From contig JAIWND010000040.1 of assembly GCA_025330725.1 (NCBI GenBank), positions 124,001 through 188,000 on the forward strand: a DNA stretch of 64,000 bases, in the 5' to 3' direction. Below the pieces are notes generated by a model. It had not been told where the DNA came from and did not search any database. It was given only the letters and a program-made list of their open reading frames with translations. Source of the DNA: Chlamydoabsidia padenii. Lineage: Eukaryota; Mucoromycota; Mucoromycetes; Mucorales; Cunninghamellaceae. This document shows, piece by piece, positions 11,917 to 23,905 of the stretch; position 1 is the first letter of the stretch; each line of letters begins with the position of its first letter. The position numbers and the translations under genes were made by a program.

Positions 11917-12327
11917 TCAACTAATAAAATGATGATGATGTTATCTATTGCTAGTTTTATTAATTAATTAATTAAAATCAATAATAAAATATACGATGTT
12001 TAAAAGTGGTTGAAAGAAATGATCAAAAGCAATCGTACATGAAAAAAAAAAAAAATCAAACAGTCAGTTAGTACTGTGATCCGCCCCTTTTGTCTATGGA
12101 AATGATAAAACTTACCACTTGAATGATAAAAATCATCACCGAAGTGCAGTGTGTGTGGGTTGCGATAACTTCCCGGAAAAAATTGAACATAATGAAGGAG
12201 TGGACTGATTGGGATTATAGATTTACTTGTACGCACCAAGGTGCTTCATTGTCCTCAAGATCAATCAAATAAAGGAAGGAGGAGGGTAAGGATTGATCAA
12301 CCACAGTTGGTGGTGGACATAGGAGAG
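11849..12327. other. Intergenic, CK1 3' region with a 44-base T run
   Basis: Holds an uninterrupted T run at 11872-11915, probably in the CK1 3' untranslated region, and then AT-rich DNA up to the stop codon of Fanzor E. The right-end box shared by loci B, C and D was not recognised downstream of locus E. Confidence 0.5.
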
Positions 12328-14830
12328 TTAGACAGAAAATCGCGATCTTGAGAGGGAAAGAGGGCGCCCAAATCCAGCGACAGAAGATTGCATAATTCGA
12401 TACATGTTTGAGGCAGCATTCTTGTCGCGATTGATCACCCTATCACAGGGAATACAACTTTTGAGGGCGACGATGGCACATTCATCCAGTCTTGCATTTG
12501 GCATTCTGGTGTCACACGAGGAGCAGATCTACAAAAGAAGGTGTGACGCCGAAAAGATGAAAAGTACTTACCTGGGAAGTCAGATATTCGTTAGTATGTC
12601 CCACAAGACAAAAAGTACGTCGTTGGCGTTCAATCATATGTCGTCGGATGAGGTTGGTAGGGCCTATAGGATAGCCATGTATGTGATTGGTATTGGTGTT
12701 TATCATTCCAGCACCAAAGGCAACCAAAGTGAGGGTAGTTCTATCCAGATCGTTCGATCCATGCCGGTGTTTCTGTAGTCTTTCATGGTGCTAAAAGGAA
12801 AGATAAAGATTAGCTCTTTCCTTTCTCTGATAAATTTGCTTCTTACCTGTCGCCGAATTCCATGAAGTAAGTCAGCTGTAATTCTTCTTTTATTCACTTT
12901 AGTGACTGACATATTCCTTCTGCGGTGGCATGCTGGATGGCCAAGCTTTCCAAAAGTCCTGCCGTTCGATCAACATGTTTTGCATTTTGTGTAAAGTCTA
13001 TTTGACCAAGGTTGTGACGGCTGGTGTCAAACATAGCCAGTTGACGCTGCATGATGAATGACTGGCCCTGTGTAGCGATATAGTCGTTACATATGGTGTC
13101 TTGTCGTTGAATCCGTTGGGCGTGTCGCTTGGCTTTCTTGTTTTTCCGCCGGCGTCGATTCCTTGGTTGAGACTTGTTGATTATGATAAACACCAGCACC
13201 CATCCCTCCAGCTATCGTGATTATATCCCGCCGTCCAGGATCCAGGCCAATTTTACTGAAATGCCCGTTGACTACATCGTGTGTATTGGTCAAGTCAGGA
13301 GCGTATAAGTCCAGTCGGGTTGGTTATGGGAGCCGTGCAAATACAAAGTTGATTGAGACACCATCGATCAAGATGTATCCGTAAAACATGAGGCGGCCAC
13401 TGAGATGTCGTGACATAAGGTCTTCATAGCTAGTGAAAGAAAAGCTACTGTGGTTAGCTATCTGCTTTTATATTTTTGACACTCTTCTCTTACCTTGTGA
13501 TACTAAACTTCCGGAATTGGAATGCATCGTAGTACACCTGGTAGGATTCAAGGAAAGACGGACCTTCCGTATCCACTAGCGCACCTTGGTTCCGTTCCTG
13601 GCTTTGGCATTCTCCGGGACGAGAGCAATAAATTTTCGGTGAGTAGATAGTTCCGGAAGTATCGAGAAGCTGTAAGTCTGGACAGATCGTTCATGTTCTT
13701 GTGCATTGTAATTGTCGTAGGCTTGAAGTATGGCGATGTAAATAGGTACAAGAGATCCAGGGTCAGCGCTCATTTGTTGAGTTGTCAAGATACCCATTGT
13801 CACCGGTTTCAGCGCTATTATGCCCGTCCAAACTTGCGAGATTGCAGGGTGTAAATGATCAGGGATGGTCTGTGGAAGTTCCAGAAGTGGGCGACTTGCT
13901 TGAGTAGAGGATGCAAACATCTCATAGAGGAGTTCCGTCACAGTACGCATCATGGATGCATTGGGCAGCTAAGAGGAGGAAAGAAAGAAAGAAATTTAAG
14001 TCGTGATCAGTTCCAAGCTGCTGAATGCGTAAACCTACCTCTTCTAACAGCAGAGCAAGTTTCAATTTACAGAACTGCTTGATTCTTTTGGAGAAGTTGA
14101 CATATAGATGCATGCTTATACATGAAGATTGGCGTTCACAGTAGTCTGACAAAATTATGGTGTTCATTGTATATGCGGTGGTCAAGTTTGGGTGGGTTTC
14201 TGTCATGGTGTTCCAATGCTGCACAATAACATCCTTGGGGAATGCGCTGTTAGTTGAAGTCAGTGTTCGGCCAAGTACAAGTTGAGTTATGGAGTATAGA
14301 CCATTCTGGAAGATGAGAGCAGGTGGTATATTGTTGGGATGATGAAGAGTGAAGTCGAGTAAAAAGAGCTGCACGCGATATGCAACTTCAGTCACTTGCC
14401 GCACCGCCGTGTTGACGTTCTGAAAGAGAGTGTTGTTGTATTGTTTCTTCACATATGCGTTAAAGGATCGCTTCATCGTATACTGTTGTTGACGTGGTAG
14501 GACATTATTGAAGTACTGCTGCTTGTTCATCCGACGAGTTATTTCTACTGCTTGAGCATTCTGTGCTGTCCGTCTACGGTCTGCGTTCCCTCTTACTCGT
14601 TCAATTGCGGCGCTGTTGTTGTTGTTGACGATGACTTGATTCATAACTACAAAGTGAAGTAGGGCAATGAGTATTCAAAAAAGAGGAAGAAACATTTACC
14701 TACACAGTCTTTGTTTACTAACTTCAAGTTCCAGCAGGAATGCTTGTTCGTGTGTTATATCATACGTCGTTGCAAACAACCCCAGATCTTGTGCCGATTC
14801 TTCTACTGTTGAGGAGGCATGTGTACCAAC
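12328..14830 (-). pseudogene. Fanzor E, divergent multi-exon RNA-guided nuclease gene, frame-disrupted
   Basis: Minus-strand blocks in order: an N-terminal region (13922-14644 and 13576-13953, joined by a clean intron to read LLLEELPNASMM), RuvC-I (IGLDPGRRDIITIAGG followed by QVSTKE, about 13180-13255), and a RuvC-II region LTLVAFGAGMINTN. Then comes the alternative-glutamate segment TNEYLTSQ, joined across an intron (12530-12571) to a zinc finger CSSCDT...CIPC, and RuvC-III INRDKNAASN (about 12390-12420). This order is the Fanzor/TnpB nuclease core. Frame changes without splice sites are needed near 13590, 13110 and 12900, so the copy is probably dead unless those are sequencing errors. The 5' end is uncertain; a likely first exon lies at about 14703-14830. 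It belongs to a different subfamily from loci A-D. Confidence 0.72.
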
Positions 14831-15191
14831 GTGGAGTATAAATCATCTAAACGGATTTTGGAACCTCCAACGTTTGCATGGTCCATTGTGATGAGTAGTG
14901 AATTGGGAATGAATGGAAGTGGGAAAAAGAAGAAGTGCGCAGTGAACATTTTAGAAAACTGATTATGTGCATCAGCGGTGGTGAATTGAAACGCCGACAA
15001 AATATTTTTTTGCATTATGTACATCATGATCTCACATACAGTCATTTCAAAAAGTAAAGTCGCTGGTTTTGAATTTGAAGTCGTGCAAAAAAATGGTGCA
15101 TTCAATAATGATGTCGGCTGATCCAAAAATAAGGTCGTATTCAGATTGGATGAACCTTATTTATTTTTATATATTTTTACAAACATTTCAA

Positions 15192-16482
15192 ATGAATATG
15201 CAATTTTTTTATGAGGATGGGCAAGGACGTGTTATTGATGAACATGGAATTAAGCCGATGGATCTTACAGTTGACGAGGAGCTTTTTGCCATCGAAACAA
15301 TAAGTTCTCGAACTCAATTTCTTCAAAATAAACCTCCAGAGAGACCTCCTAAGCCTGCATTGCATCCAGTTGGAGATGAAAGAAATCATGCTGATATTTA
15401 TATGGAGCTCTGCAATAAGCGACGTTATACATTTTACTCTGATAACGAAAAAACTAGATTCTTTCATTTATTTTTTAGTAAAAGCCTTAGTGCTTCGGCC
15501 GCTGCGACACAATTAGGCATTCATATTCGTGCAGCTCAGAGATGGGTCAAACGTTATTACGAAGATCCTGAAAGCATTTTTGAGAAAAAGAAAAAATCAG
15601 GACGACGTCGTATTCTTGGAGATGAGCATAAGCAATTTCTTTTAAATTACATTGATGAGAATCCTTCTGCTGTTTTAACTGAAGTGGTAGAAAGTTTAAC
15701 ACAAAACTTCGTAGATCTTAATGTTTCTCGTAGTACTGTCTATAACTTCATGACAACGCAGTGTAATTTATCCATTAAACAAGCGCAATTCCAGCCTGTA
15801 GAAAGAAATAGCGAGGAAAAAATTCAGCAAAGGTATGATTGGGTCCAAAAGTGGCAACAAACTGATTTGGATTTTACAACAAATTGTGTCTTTCTTGATG
15901 AATCAGCCTTTCACGTTAATTTGAAACGGGGTATGGCTTGGTCAAAGAAGGGGACTCCTGCTATAGTTACTGTGCCTGTGACTAAAGCAAGAGCAACATC
16001 CATTTTAGGTGCAATATCTGCCTCTGGCTTAATCAATGTTAGTTTGTGAGTTCCAAAACGCATTAAAAAGAGAAAGTTTGGGTGTGAGACTGATGCTTAT
16101 AGCATAGGAACAGTGACAGGACATTATCTAAGCTTTTTAAAAGCCACTCCTGATGAAATGGATAGGTATCCAGAAATGAAAGGGCACTATCTTGTCATGG
16201 ACAATGCTCCAATTCATAGCTCAACTGACATAGGAAAATACATTCGCTCTCGAGGATACCGATATGTTTATCTTCCTCCATATTCTCCTGAGCTAAATCC
16301 AATTGAGCAATTCTGGTCGGTTGTCAAGAGTAAAGTTAGGCGAAATAAGTTTTTGGAAAAAAGAATCACTCATGACTAGAATTAGTGAGGCATGTGATAG
16401 TTTATATTTAAGTGATTTCAAAGGTTTTATATCTCATTCTGCCAAATGTTTTGGTAAGTGTCTCAACAAGGAGAGGTTGTAG
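15192..16482 (+). pseudogene. Tc1/mariner (IS630-like, DD34E) transposase, broken
   Basis: From ATG 15192 the frame encodes a helix-turn-helix region (SASAAATQLGIHIRAAQRW, then a second HTH) and a DDE catalytic domain: FLDESAFH (first Asp), MDNAPIH (second Asp) and LNPIEQFW (Glu), with 34 residues between the last two, hence DD34E. The frame is interrupted by TGA at 16047-16049, where reading continues in frame with VPKRIKKRK (a CGA to TGA change would explain it). An extra A in the run near 16352 shifts the end. The shifted frame continues as RISEACDSLYLSDFKG to a TAG at 16482. Terminal inverted repeats were sought within 200-400 bases on each side and not found. Confidence 0.88.
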
Positions 16483-16973
16483 AATTGGTCAGCCATTTCG
16501 TAAAAATGAATCAATGGAATGAACGAAATGAATACAACTATGACGCGACGGAATGATTGCCTTGGCGAGTGTTGGTGAAAGCGGTGTAAACGGTGTAGTA
16601 AATGGTGTAGTAAACGGTGTTGACGGTGTAAACGGTGTTGGCGGTGTTGGCGGTGTTGGCGGTGTTGACGGTGTTGGCGGTGTTGGCGGTGTAAACAGTG
16701 TTGACGGTGTTGGCGGTGCCTACCTCTGATTGGCTGGCCCAAAACTGACCTGATGCTCTTTTTTTTTTTTGTGATTTCTTTAGTTTTTTCAACAAAGTGT
16801 TGCCATGACAGCCACCGAAGAAAATAACCAGGATGAAAATGAGAGTAAATGGATATTCTGAATTTATATCTCTCTCTGATATTTTTTTATTAATCGCCTG
16901 ACTTATTTCGTAGTGATTAATGACCTTCAAAAAAAAAAATAGCCATAATTATTGTTTTTTATTTGCTTATTGA
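16483..16973. other. Intergenic after transposase, includes minisatellite
   Basis: Contains the 9-bp repeat tract described separately and AT-rich DNA to about 16973. Nothing else is recognised. Confidence 0.5.
16582..16719 (+). repeat. 9-bp minisatellite GGTGTTGGC / GGTGTAAAC
   Basis: About fifteen head-to-tail copies of a 9-base unit, mixing GGTGTTGGC, GGTGTTGAC and GGTGTAAAC variants, directly downstream of the dead transposase. Because the unit is a multiple of three it stays open in some frames, but it has no start, splice or homologous context that would support a protein. Confidence 0.9.
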
Positions 16974-18420
16974 CTAATTATGATGTTGTTTCAGAACGCA
17001 AGGTCGTTTACGATTTTGAGATGTGGAAAAAAGTTGGTCGAAGATGGAGCTGCTTATTGTTGGGCGATGTCGCTTGGGATGCGGACAATCAACAGATGGA
17101 ATGCAAATTCGATCAAAAACGTCAACTACAAGCAAAACGTCTGAAATATCGGTGACCAGCTTTGGTAAATCATTCAGGCAATCTGGAATCTTAATTTTGG
17201 CAAGTTCATGCATAATATATAGACCACTTGAAGGTAATACCAAGATATAAAAGGTGATTGTTCTACCAACGATCTGTAAACCCATAACTCCCATCATTTT
17301 CTGCGTATCCAGGGCGTCTTTACAAAAAACTGAGACGCGTAAATAATCTTGACAGACCGAGTAATGGTTAGAGCCTTGATGTGCTGGTTTCGCCTCCCCA
17401 AAACCAATGTTCGCTTTCCATTTGACGCCTTGTAATCTGGTGATGCAAATGTTGGGTCGCCAACTCAGCAAGCTTTGTTGCTTTTTCGCTTCCAATATGG
17501 TTTCGTTCGTCCATCGCAAAAAAACGCCTCCATCGGGTTCATCAAATATACCGCACAAGAATGGATCGACATACCGAGAGCAAAGTTCCATTTCATTTGA
17601 CTCTTCTGCAAGGGATACACGAGGTAGTTTCTTAACCAGCTCTGCTATTGCTTTGGCAAACTTATATTCGTTTGTGGTAAGATCCAATCCGAATAATTTT
17701 ATAGCAGCCTCTTCTCTTGTTGTCGCGGTAGATAAAAGGTCTTCGATGATCTTGATGATTTCCATGACTACGTTGGTAGGCATTCGTGGTTTCTTGATAT
17801 CATAGATAGCATCAACACGGTCAATGGTAGCCTTTAGGTTGTGTTCATCGAAAAATGGCAGAAAATCTTCAGAATATTGATTTCTAGACAAGAATAGAAT
17901 TGAGGTGGACGCCAGGGCATATTGGACATGGTCCTCCAGAGAGAGTTTCCATTTATGAGCCAGTAAGGACTGTTGAAAGTTATAAAATGCATCGGTCGCG
18001 TCAAAGTCACCAATCATGAACCGGTCATCATCGCAAGGAGGTATAATTGATAGACATGAATGGTCCATTAATTCTGAGTCAATGTCATCAACGTCTACAA
18101 TCTCATCCACACTTCGTTTTTTGATGAATGTGGTGGAACGTCATTGCTTTCTTGGTGTTGCGGTGCTGGCGGCATAGATTCGGGATGGTCATTGATAAAA
18201 TGATCTTTTAAATCGTTTAAAAGTTTAAAATGAGCAGGACAAGACAGACAGCCAAAGTGCTTTTGAATATCTGGATGTTTGCCATCAGCTTTTACAAATG
18301 AATAATCGGGTGTGTCATGACGTCTAACGCCAACAGGTCGTTCGGGAACATTGATTCTGTGCTTTTTGAAATGATGGCGTAATTTCTGTGGCGCTTGTGG
18401 TGTTGGTGTGATATATATGT
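16974..18420 (-). pseudogene. Unrecognised zinc-finger-like gene, frameshifted
   Basis: A 378-codon open frame ends at 16974 and has no ATG at its upstream end. The 5' continuation lies in another frame (about 18111-18420): it encodes PERPVGVRRHDTPDYSF and a C2H2-like unit CLSCPAHFKLLNDLKDHFINDH. The two are separated by one base at an A6 run near 18115. The long part includes ITRLQGVKWKANIGFGEAK and a hydrophobic stretch TITFYILVLPSSG. I do not recognise the family. The arrangement suggests one protein with an N-terminal zinc finger that has lost frame, or a homopolymer sequencing error. Its position beside a transposon and Fanzor E suggests a mobile or lineage-expanded gene. Confidence 0.5.
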
Positions 18421-19146
18421 AGTATATGGAATACGAGTTTGAAAGTAACCTTTTATTATAAAAATAAGAGTAAAGAAAAAAGAAATATCAGATTACCAAC
18501 ACACTTGTTAAAAAAGAAAAAAGATTAATGATGACACAGCTTCATTTCTTTCGATATACGAATCCTGGTCGGCTGGTGTTCACAAAATAAATTACTCCTC
18601 TTTTTTTTTTTTTAGACGTAGAAGTTTAAACGCCTCTGCATTTCACACTGGGAAAAAATCCAAATTTCCAAGGTGATGCTGGTAAGTTGAATCATATTAA
18701 CATGAATGAATGAGAGTGTTTCCAATGTTTAATATATGCTTCGCGTATATTTAGAAGAACGCATCCACGCTACGATACCAGTAGTCAACATGCCGATATT
18801 ATGATAATTAGTGATGAAGGAAACGCTAAGGGTTCGTACGTCCGACATTTTATTTCACATCCTGCGTTTTTTTTTCTTTTGGAGTAACTGACCTGATTTT
18901 TGCAAACCTCGAATTCTATTTCCACAATATACTGTACTTCGTCTCAAGGATTTTGTAACGCCGTCTAAAACCTTAATGCCGCAATTTGCTGAATTAGTTT
19001 TCTTGGTGTGACGATAAAAGTGAAGATTAGGCCAGCCTTGGCGTGGTTTCTTCTCTTTATTGTTTCTCTTTTTTTGTATCCTTGCACTCTTTTTATAACG
19101 TCATCATCAACATCAACAATAACACCATTATAAAACACTTTGAACG
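18421..19146. other. Intergenic, SLA1 promoter side
   Basis: AT-rich, with a T run at 18600-18614. A short plus-strand coding-like fragment near 18765-18835 (reads STLRYDTSSQHADIMIISDEG) has no start or splice context and may be a relic. The last 150 bases are pyrimidine-rich, as before other starts here. Confidence 0.45.
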
Positions 19147-20888
19147 ATGAAATACTTGCAAGTGTGCCTTGCCTTGTATGACTATGAAGCAAGGACCCCT
19201 GATGAAATCACCATTCATGAAAACGACATTTTGTATGTTATCGATAAAGAAGACGAAGACTGGTGGAAGGCTGAACTGAAACAAGTATCTACCGAAGAAA
19301 CAGGTGCTATTGGTTTGGTGCCTGCTGCTTATATGGAAGAAGTAAGTGGACCATACTGATGAGAAAATAAACTAATTATCCTTTTACTGCTTTTTTTAGG
19401 TGTCACCCATTGGAAAAGTACGAGCTGAATACGACTATGATGCTCAACAAGAAGAAGAACTTACTTTTACTGAAGGACAAGAAATGTGGTTACTCGAACG
19501 TGATGATCCCGATTGGTACCTTGTTAAACTGGATAATGGCTCCATTGGACTTGCCCCTGCGAATTATGTCCAAGATGTTGAAAACACTTCAGAGCCCGTC
19601 GACACCTCTCCGCCTGCTCCTCCCACTGCTCCTGTTATCAACTCGACTCCAGCTGCACCATCCAACATGCAGGTAATAATAATAAATAATAGAGGGATGA
19701 TAAAAAAATAAAAAATAAAACCAACCCATTCCTGTTTTAGGTCAAGTCTGGCGTGACAAAGAAAATCGACGATGAAGCTCAATCTTGGACTGTCCACGAT
19801 TATGATGTGATCAAGAAGAAAAAAAAGAGATCCAAGGGTAATCTACTAGTGGGTAATGCTATGCTTTGCTATGGAAGTGAAACCGACAAGACGATTCCTG
19901 TGCAGCAATATTCTATCCTGGACGTGGTCAAGTATCTCTTTGATGGCAAGAATCTACATATTGAAATCGAAGGCACTCTACCAACTGTGTTGGACTTCCA
20001 AGCCTCATCAAAATCAGAAGCCAAAGCTATTCTCGTCAAGATTACTGATTCTCGTAAAGCAGCTCAGGTAGCAGGCACTCAAGTATCTCATAAAATACCG
20101 ACATCAACAAATCAGGACTTGGCATCAACACCTCTTGCTAATGCGCCCTCACCACTCCCAGCAACAACAGCAATAACAGCAACAAATGAGCCACGTTGGG
20201 CTATCTCCCTTTATGCATTCACGGCGGAAGGTGGTGAAGAACTCTCGGTGGAAGAAAATCAACAAATCCTGGTGGTGGATTATGACCGTAATGATGGTTG
20301 GTGGCGGGTGGAAACTACGGATGGCAAATCTGGAATCTTGCCTACTTCTTATATTGAATTTTATGATGATAATCATGGCAAACATACGAATAATGCCTCT
20401 TTAGAAGAGGATGATGGTGTGGATTCGGCTGCTCATGATGAAGTCGAGGCTTATATGCGGACCAAAGAACAACGTGAACGTGAAGAACAAGCAGAATTAC
20501 AACGACAAATTGAACGATCGGAACAATTGGAACAACATCACCGTCGACAACAAGCAGAGGAAGAACGGATCCGAAAAGCGGAGCAACATCGACGGGATGA
20601 AGAAGAACGGGAACGGCGTAGAAAGGTGCAAGAAGCTCATCAACGTCAAGAAATGGCTCGACAGCGACAAATGGAAGAAGAACGGAAAAAACGAGAATCG
20701 ACAGCACCATCTGTAAGTTACACATGACTATATTAGTCTTTGTCTATTATACTCGCCTAATGTTTTTATTTTTATATGTAGGCATCGCTCAGTGGTGGTA
20801 ATCTTTCACGCTCAATGTCTACTCGCCAAGATTTGCCAAGTAAGTTAATAACCAGTAGATTGATAAAATGGGATTTGATACTCATATG

Positions 20889-20925
<37 letters not shown>

Positions 20926-21650
20926 CAGAACCTGACCCTGACCGGCTTCGTACTTGGACAGATAGAAGTGGCTCTTTCAAGGTGGAAGCTCAATTCTTGG
21001 GTTACTCTGACGGTAAACTACGATTGCACAAGGCGAATGGTGTGAAGATTGATGTACCTTTGGAACGCATGTCAGCCGAAGATATTCGATGGGTGGAACG
21101 ACGAACAGATCAGCCAGTAGGAAGCACCAATAAGAAACCTGACAACACTATGGAAGCAACGACCTCTGACATACCTACTCGACCAGAAACATCGGTGCAA
21201 TCAACAACAACAACAACAACAACAGCGCCTACAACAGCAGCAGGATCAACAACAGCAACAAAAGACAAGAAGAAGGTGAACTCAAGTTGGGATTGGTTTG
21301 ATTGGTTGATGATGATTGGTATTCCTATGCAAGAAGCTCTGGTATATTCTTCAGCATTCAAGGCAGACAATCTGGACGATAGCGATCTCGAAAAACTTAC
21401 TCACAAGCAAATGAAGATGTTGGGTATGAAGGAAAACCATGTGCAACGAATGGAGCGATATATTGATACTGGAAAGGTGGAACCTGCCTCGGATGATGAA
21501 CAAGAAGACTCTACTGAACAAGAACAAGCCCGCAAGAAGCAAATCGAAGCAGACGAAGAAATGGCCAGGCGACTCCAAAACTCATGGGATCATGGTTCTG
21601 AGAAAAGAGGCAAGTTAGGTGTTAAACAAAAAGGATGATACGATGACTGA

Positions 21651-21705
<55 letters not shown>

Positions 21706-21898
21706 ATAGTCACTTCAAGACCCAAACCAACTGTGTTGGCACCAAAAGACATTCATCCTGATCTTCTAGATCTCCTTGGGCCCAGCACTGATCAGTCGAC
21801 TAACAAGACAACTATTTCTGAACCCACGACCAGCAGCAAGGAACTCATTGGATTTAGTGACGATGCTTGGGCACCTCGACCAACCAATGAAATTATCC

Positions 21899-21936
<38 letters not shown>

Positions 21937-22990
21937 GAACAACCATTGTCACCTCAACAAGCTCCTCCAGCACAAAATGTCGTAACACCTGCGGCACCTC
22001 CTCCTGCACAAGAAGCGGCTCAGTCTGTCTCGGTACAACAAACGCCTTCTTCTGTCTCAACTTCTCCTCCTCCTCCTCCTCCACTTCAGCAACAGCAAAA
22101 GACAATTGACCCGACACTTTTACAATGGCAGAACACTTCATCCTCAAACAACTCTCCTCAACCTAGTAATAAATCACTACCCTCTTTAAATCAGTTGAGT
22201 CTACAGGAACAGCTTCTAAAATACCAGCAACAACAACGACAGCAAGCTCTTTTGGAACAACAACAACAAATCATTATGCAACAACAGCATCATATTCAAC
22301 AACAGCAGCTTCAACAACAGCAGCAACAACTTCAACAATTACAACAACAAGTCCCATTGACAACAGGATTGCAACAAGTTCCTATGACGACAGGCTATCA
22401 AATCAACAATAATAGTCTTGCTCTTTATAACAATGGCTTACCTCAACAACAACAACAACAACTGACAGGGTATGCACAACCTCAAATACAACAACATCAA
22501 GCAACTGGCGTTGGTATAATGAATCCAACAGGTCAACCTATATACCAACAACAACAACCATTGCAACCACAACCCACAGGAAGAAACTGGAGTACATCAA
22601 CACCTGATAATCCATTCGGATCTCCCGCCACGAGTCACCAAACCGCCGCCCTGAATCAACAAATGACTGGTGCCATCCAATTCTCCACACCTAATTCTAA
22701 TGCGTTTACTTCCAGTCCAATGCGATCCTCTTCTTCTCCTGCTTATTTGCAACAACTTCAACCTCAAATGACTGGTATTCAACAAACTGAATTATCAGGG
22801 GCTCGTGATAAATATGCTGCTTTTCGTACACCAAATACTGATGTATTCTCGCCCAGTGGTTCTATGCAACGTAAATCTTATCTATTATCTTGTAAGTTAA
22901 TACTAATCTCCCGCCCCTTTTTTAAACATAGATGGCCAATTTGGATTCCCTCAACAACAAGGTTATCAACAATACAGTCGTGGTTGGTGA
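19147..22990 (+). CDS. SLA1: Actin-patch endocytic scaffold Sla1
   Basis: Seven exons (19147-19341, 19400-19672, 19741-20712, 20782-20839, 20929-21609, 21710-22870, 22932-22990) join to 1132 residues. Sla1 links clathrin-mediated endocytosis cargo to the actin machinery. In order: SH3-1 (about 5-64), SH3-2 (70-125), SH3-3 (308-364), a charged coiled-coil-like stretch, SHD1 (about 501-560, DPDRLRTWTDRSGSFKVEA), then an SHD2/SAM-like helical domain (about 618-680, SWDWFDWLMMIGIP). The tail is Gln-rich with several MTG/ATG-type repeats (QMTGAIQ, QMTGIQQ) and an NPF motif (DNPFGSPA), as in yeast Sla1, where the repeats bind End3/Pan1 partners. Intron 5 starts GCAAGT (GC-AG). T runs of about 35 and 50 lie in introns 4 and 5. 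Confidence 0.94.
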
Positions 22991-23152
22991 ATCCCTTTTC
23001 CCCCTCTTTATCTATTTATTGTATCCAACTATGGATTACTGTTTTTTTAATAATAAAAGCCAGGTTGCTCTATTTGATTATTTTATTAAGTGAAATACAA
23101 ATGTGTTTTTTGAAATAACGTCTATTTTATACTATATATATATATATATATA
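22991..23152. other. Convergent intergenic spacer
   Basis: Short AT-rich spacer between convergent SLA1 and mL54 genes, with a TA repeat just downstream of mL54. Nothing else is seen. Confidence 0.5.
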
Positions 23153-23403
23153 CTAGGTCTTCTTGTCCTTCATAAAGTTGGAGAGTTTGATGGCATCCCG
23201 GTTTTGTTTGCGGTGGAATTGACGATGGTTAGGTTTGGTGGTTTTTTGCTTCTGTTTCTTTTCATCCAATAGATCCCAGAGCCACATTGGGTATTCAGTA
23301 TCTTCCAGCGCAACCGGGTCTTTTCCATCCTTTAAAAAGCTGATGCCTTTCAAGGTCACGCCTGCAGGTGTGGACGATGGTTTTCGTGGTTGGACTACAC
23401 ATT

Positions 23404-23485
<82 letters not shown>

Positions 23486-23643
23486 AGTGAGTGTGGGACC
23501 ATCGGATTCTGGTTTATTTTTATTATTATTTTACCTTCTTGTTGTGGTTGTTGTTGTGATTGATTATAAACGAGTGATGAGGAATGGATATAGGATCGTT
23601 GTACGTGGCGGGAAAGGAGTGGACGTACCAAGGATGTTGACAT
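23153..23643 (-). CDS. MRPL37: Mitochondrial large-subunit ribosomal protein mL54
   Basis: Exons 23535-23643 and 23153-23394 join to 116 residues. mL54 is a mitochondria-specific component of the large ribosomal subunit. The N-terminus MSTSLVRPLLSRHVQRSY is a typical import presequence. The family core is GVTLKGISFLKDGKDPVAL followed by DTEYPMWLWDLLDE, then a basic tail. The length matches the family. The single intron contains the longest homopolymer in the window (78 bases). Confidence 0.9.
23405..23482 (-). repeat. 78-base homopolymer in mL54 intron
   Basis: An uninterrupted run of 78 A on the plus strand, which is T on the sense strand of the mL54 intron and sits just upstream of the 3' splice site. 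It fills about half of the 140-base intron. Confidence 0.97.
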
Positions 23644-23776
23644 GTTTTATCTATGGTTTACAATTGGAAAAGAAGAAGGTTTCCAGCTTGAGTGTTTTTG
23701 CTCCCCATTCCCCTCAGTCACTTGACATAACTTTAAACCCCGTTAAAGACAGATGGAGTGAATTTTTTATTTTTCA

Positions 23777-23905
23777 TCTCAAATGATAAACGCTCTGTCC
23801 TGTTTAATACTTGATATAAACGTTTCTTTTCCAGTTTCACTCTTTTTACTTTTTTTTTTTTTTTTTTTTTTTTCTTTTGATCCGTATCAAAAGTATAAAC
23901 ACATA
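23777..23905 (+). promoter_or_regulatory. Left-end / promoter block of element B
   Basis: Matches the 5' flank of locus W, with the core GATAAACRCTCTGTCCTGTTT, a TTCC/TTTCAGTTTCAC segment, a T run of 23 bases, and AAAGTATAAACA before the ATG. Sequence conservation outside coding DNA suggests a promoter carried by the element. Confidence 0.55.

Noticed and set aside
16582..16719. CRISPR-like regular repeat
   Set aside because: The unit is 9 bases with no unique spacers, and the genome is eukaryotic; it is a minisatellite.
14890..16950. Terminal inverted repeats for the Tc1/mariner pseudogene
   Set aside because: No inverted match of useful length could be found by eye on either side.
23235..23786. 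Plus-strand frame with a poly-Lys stretch across the 78-base A run
   Set aside because: It is the shadow of the mL54 gene and its intronic homopolymer on the other strand.
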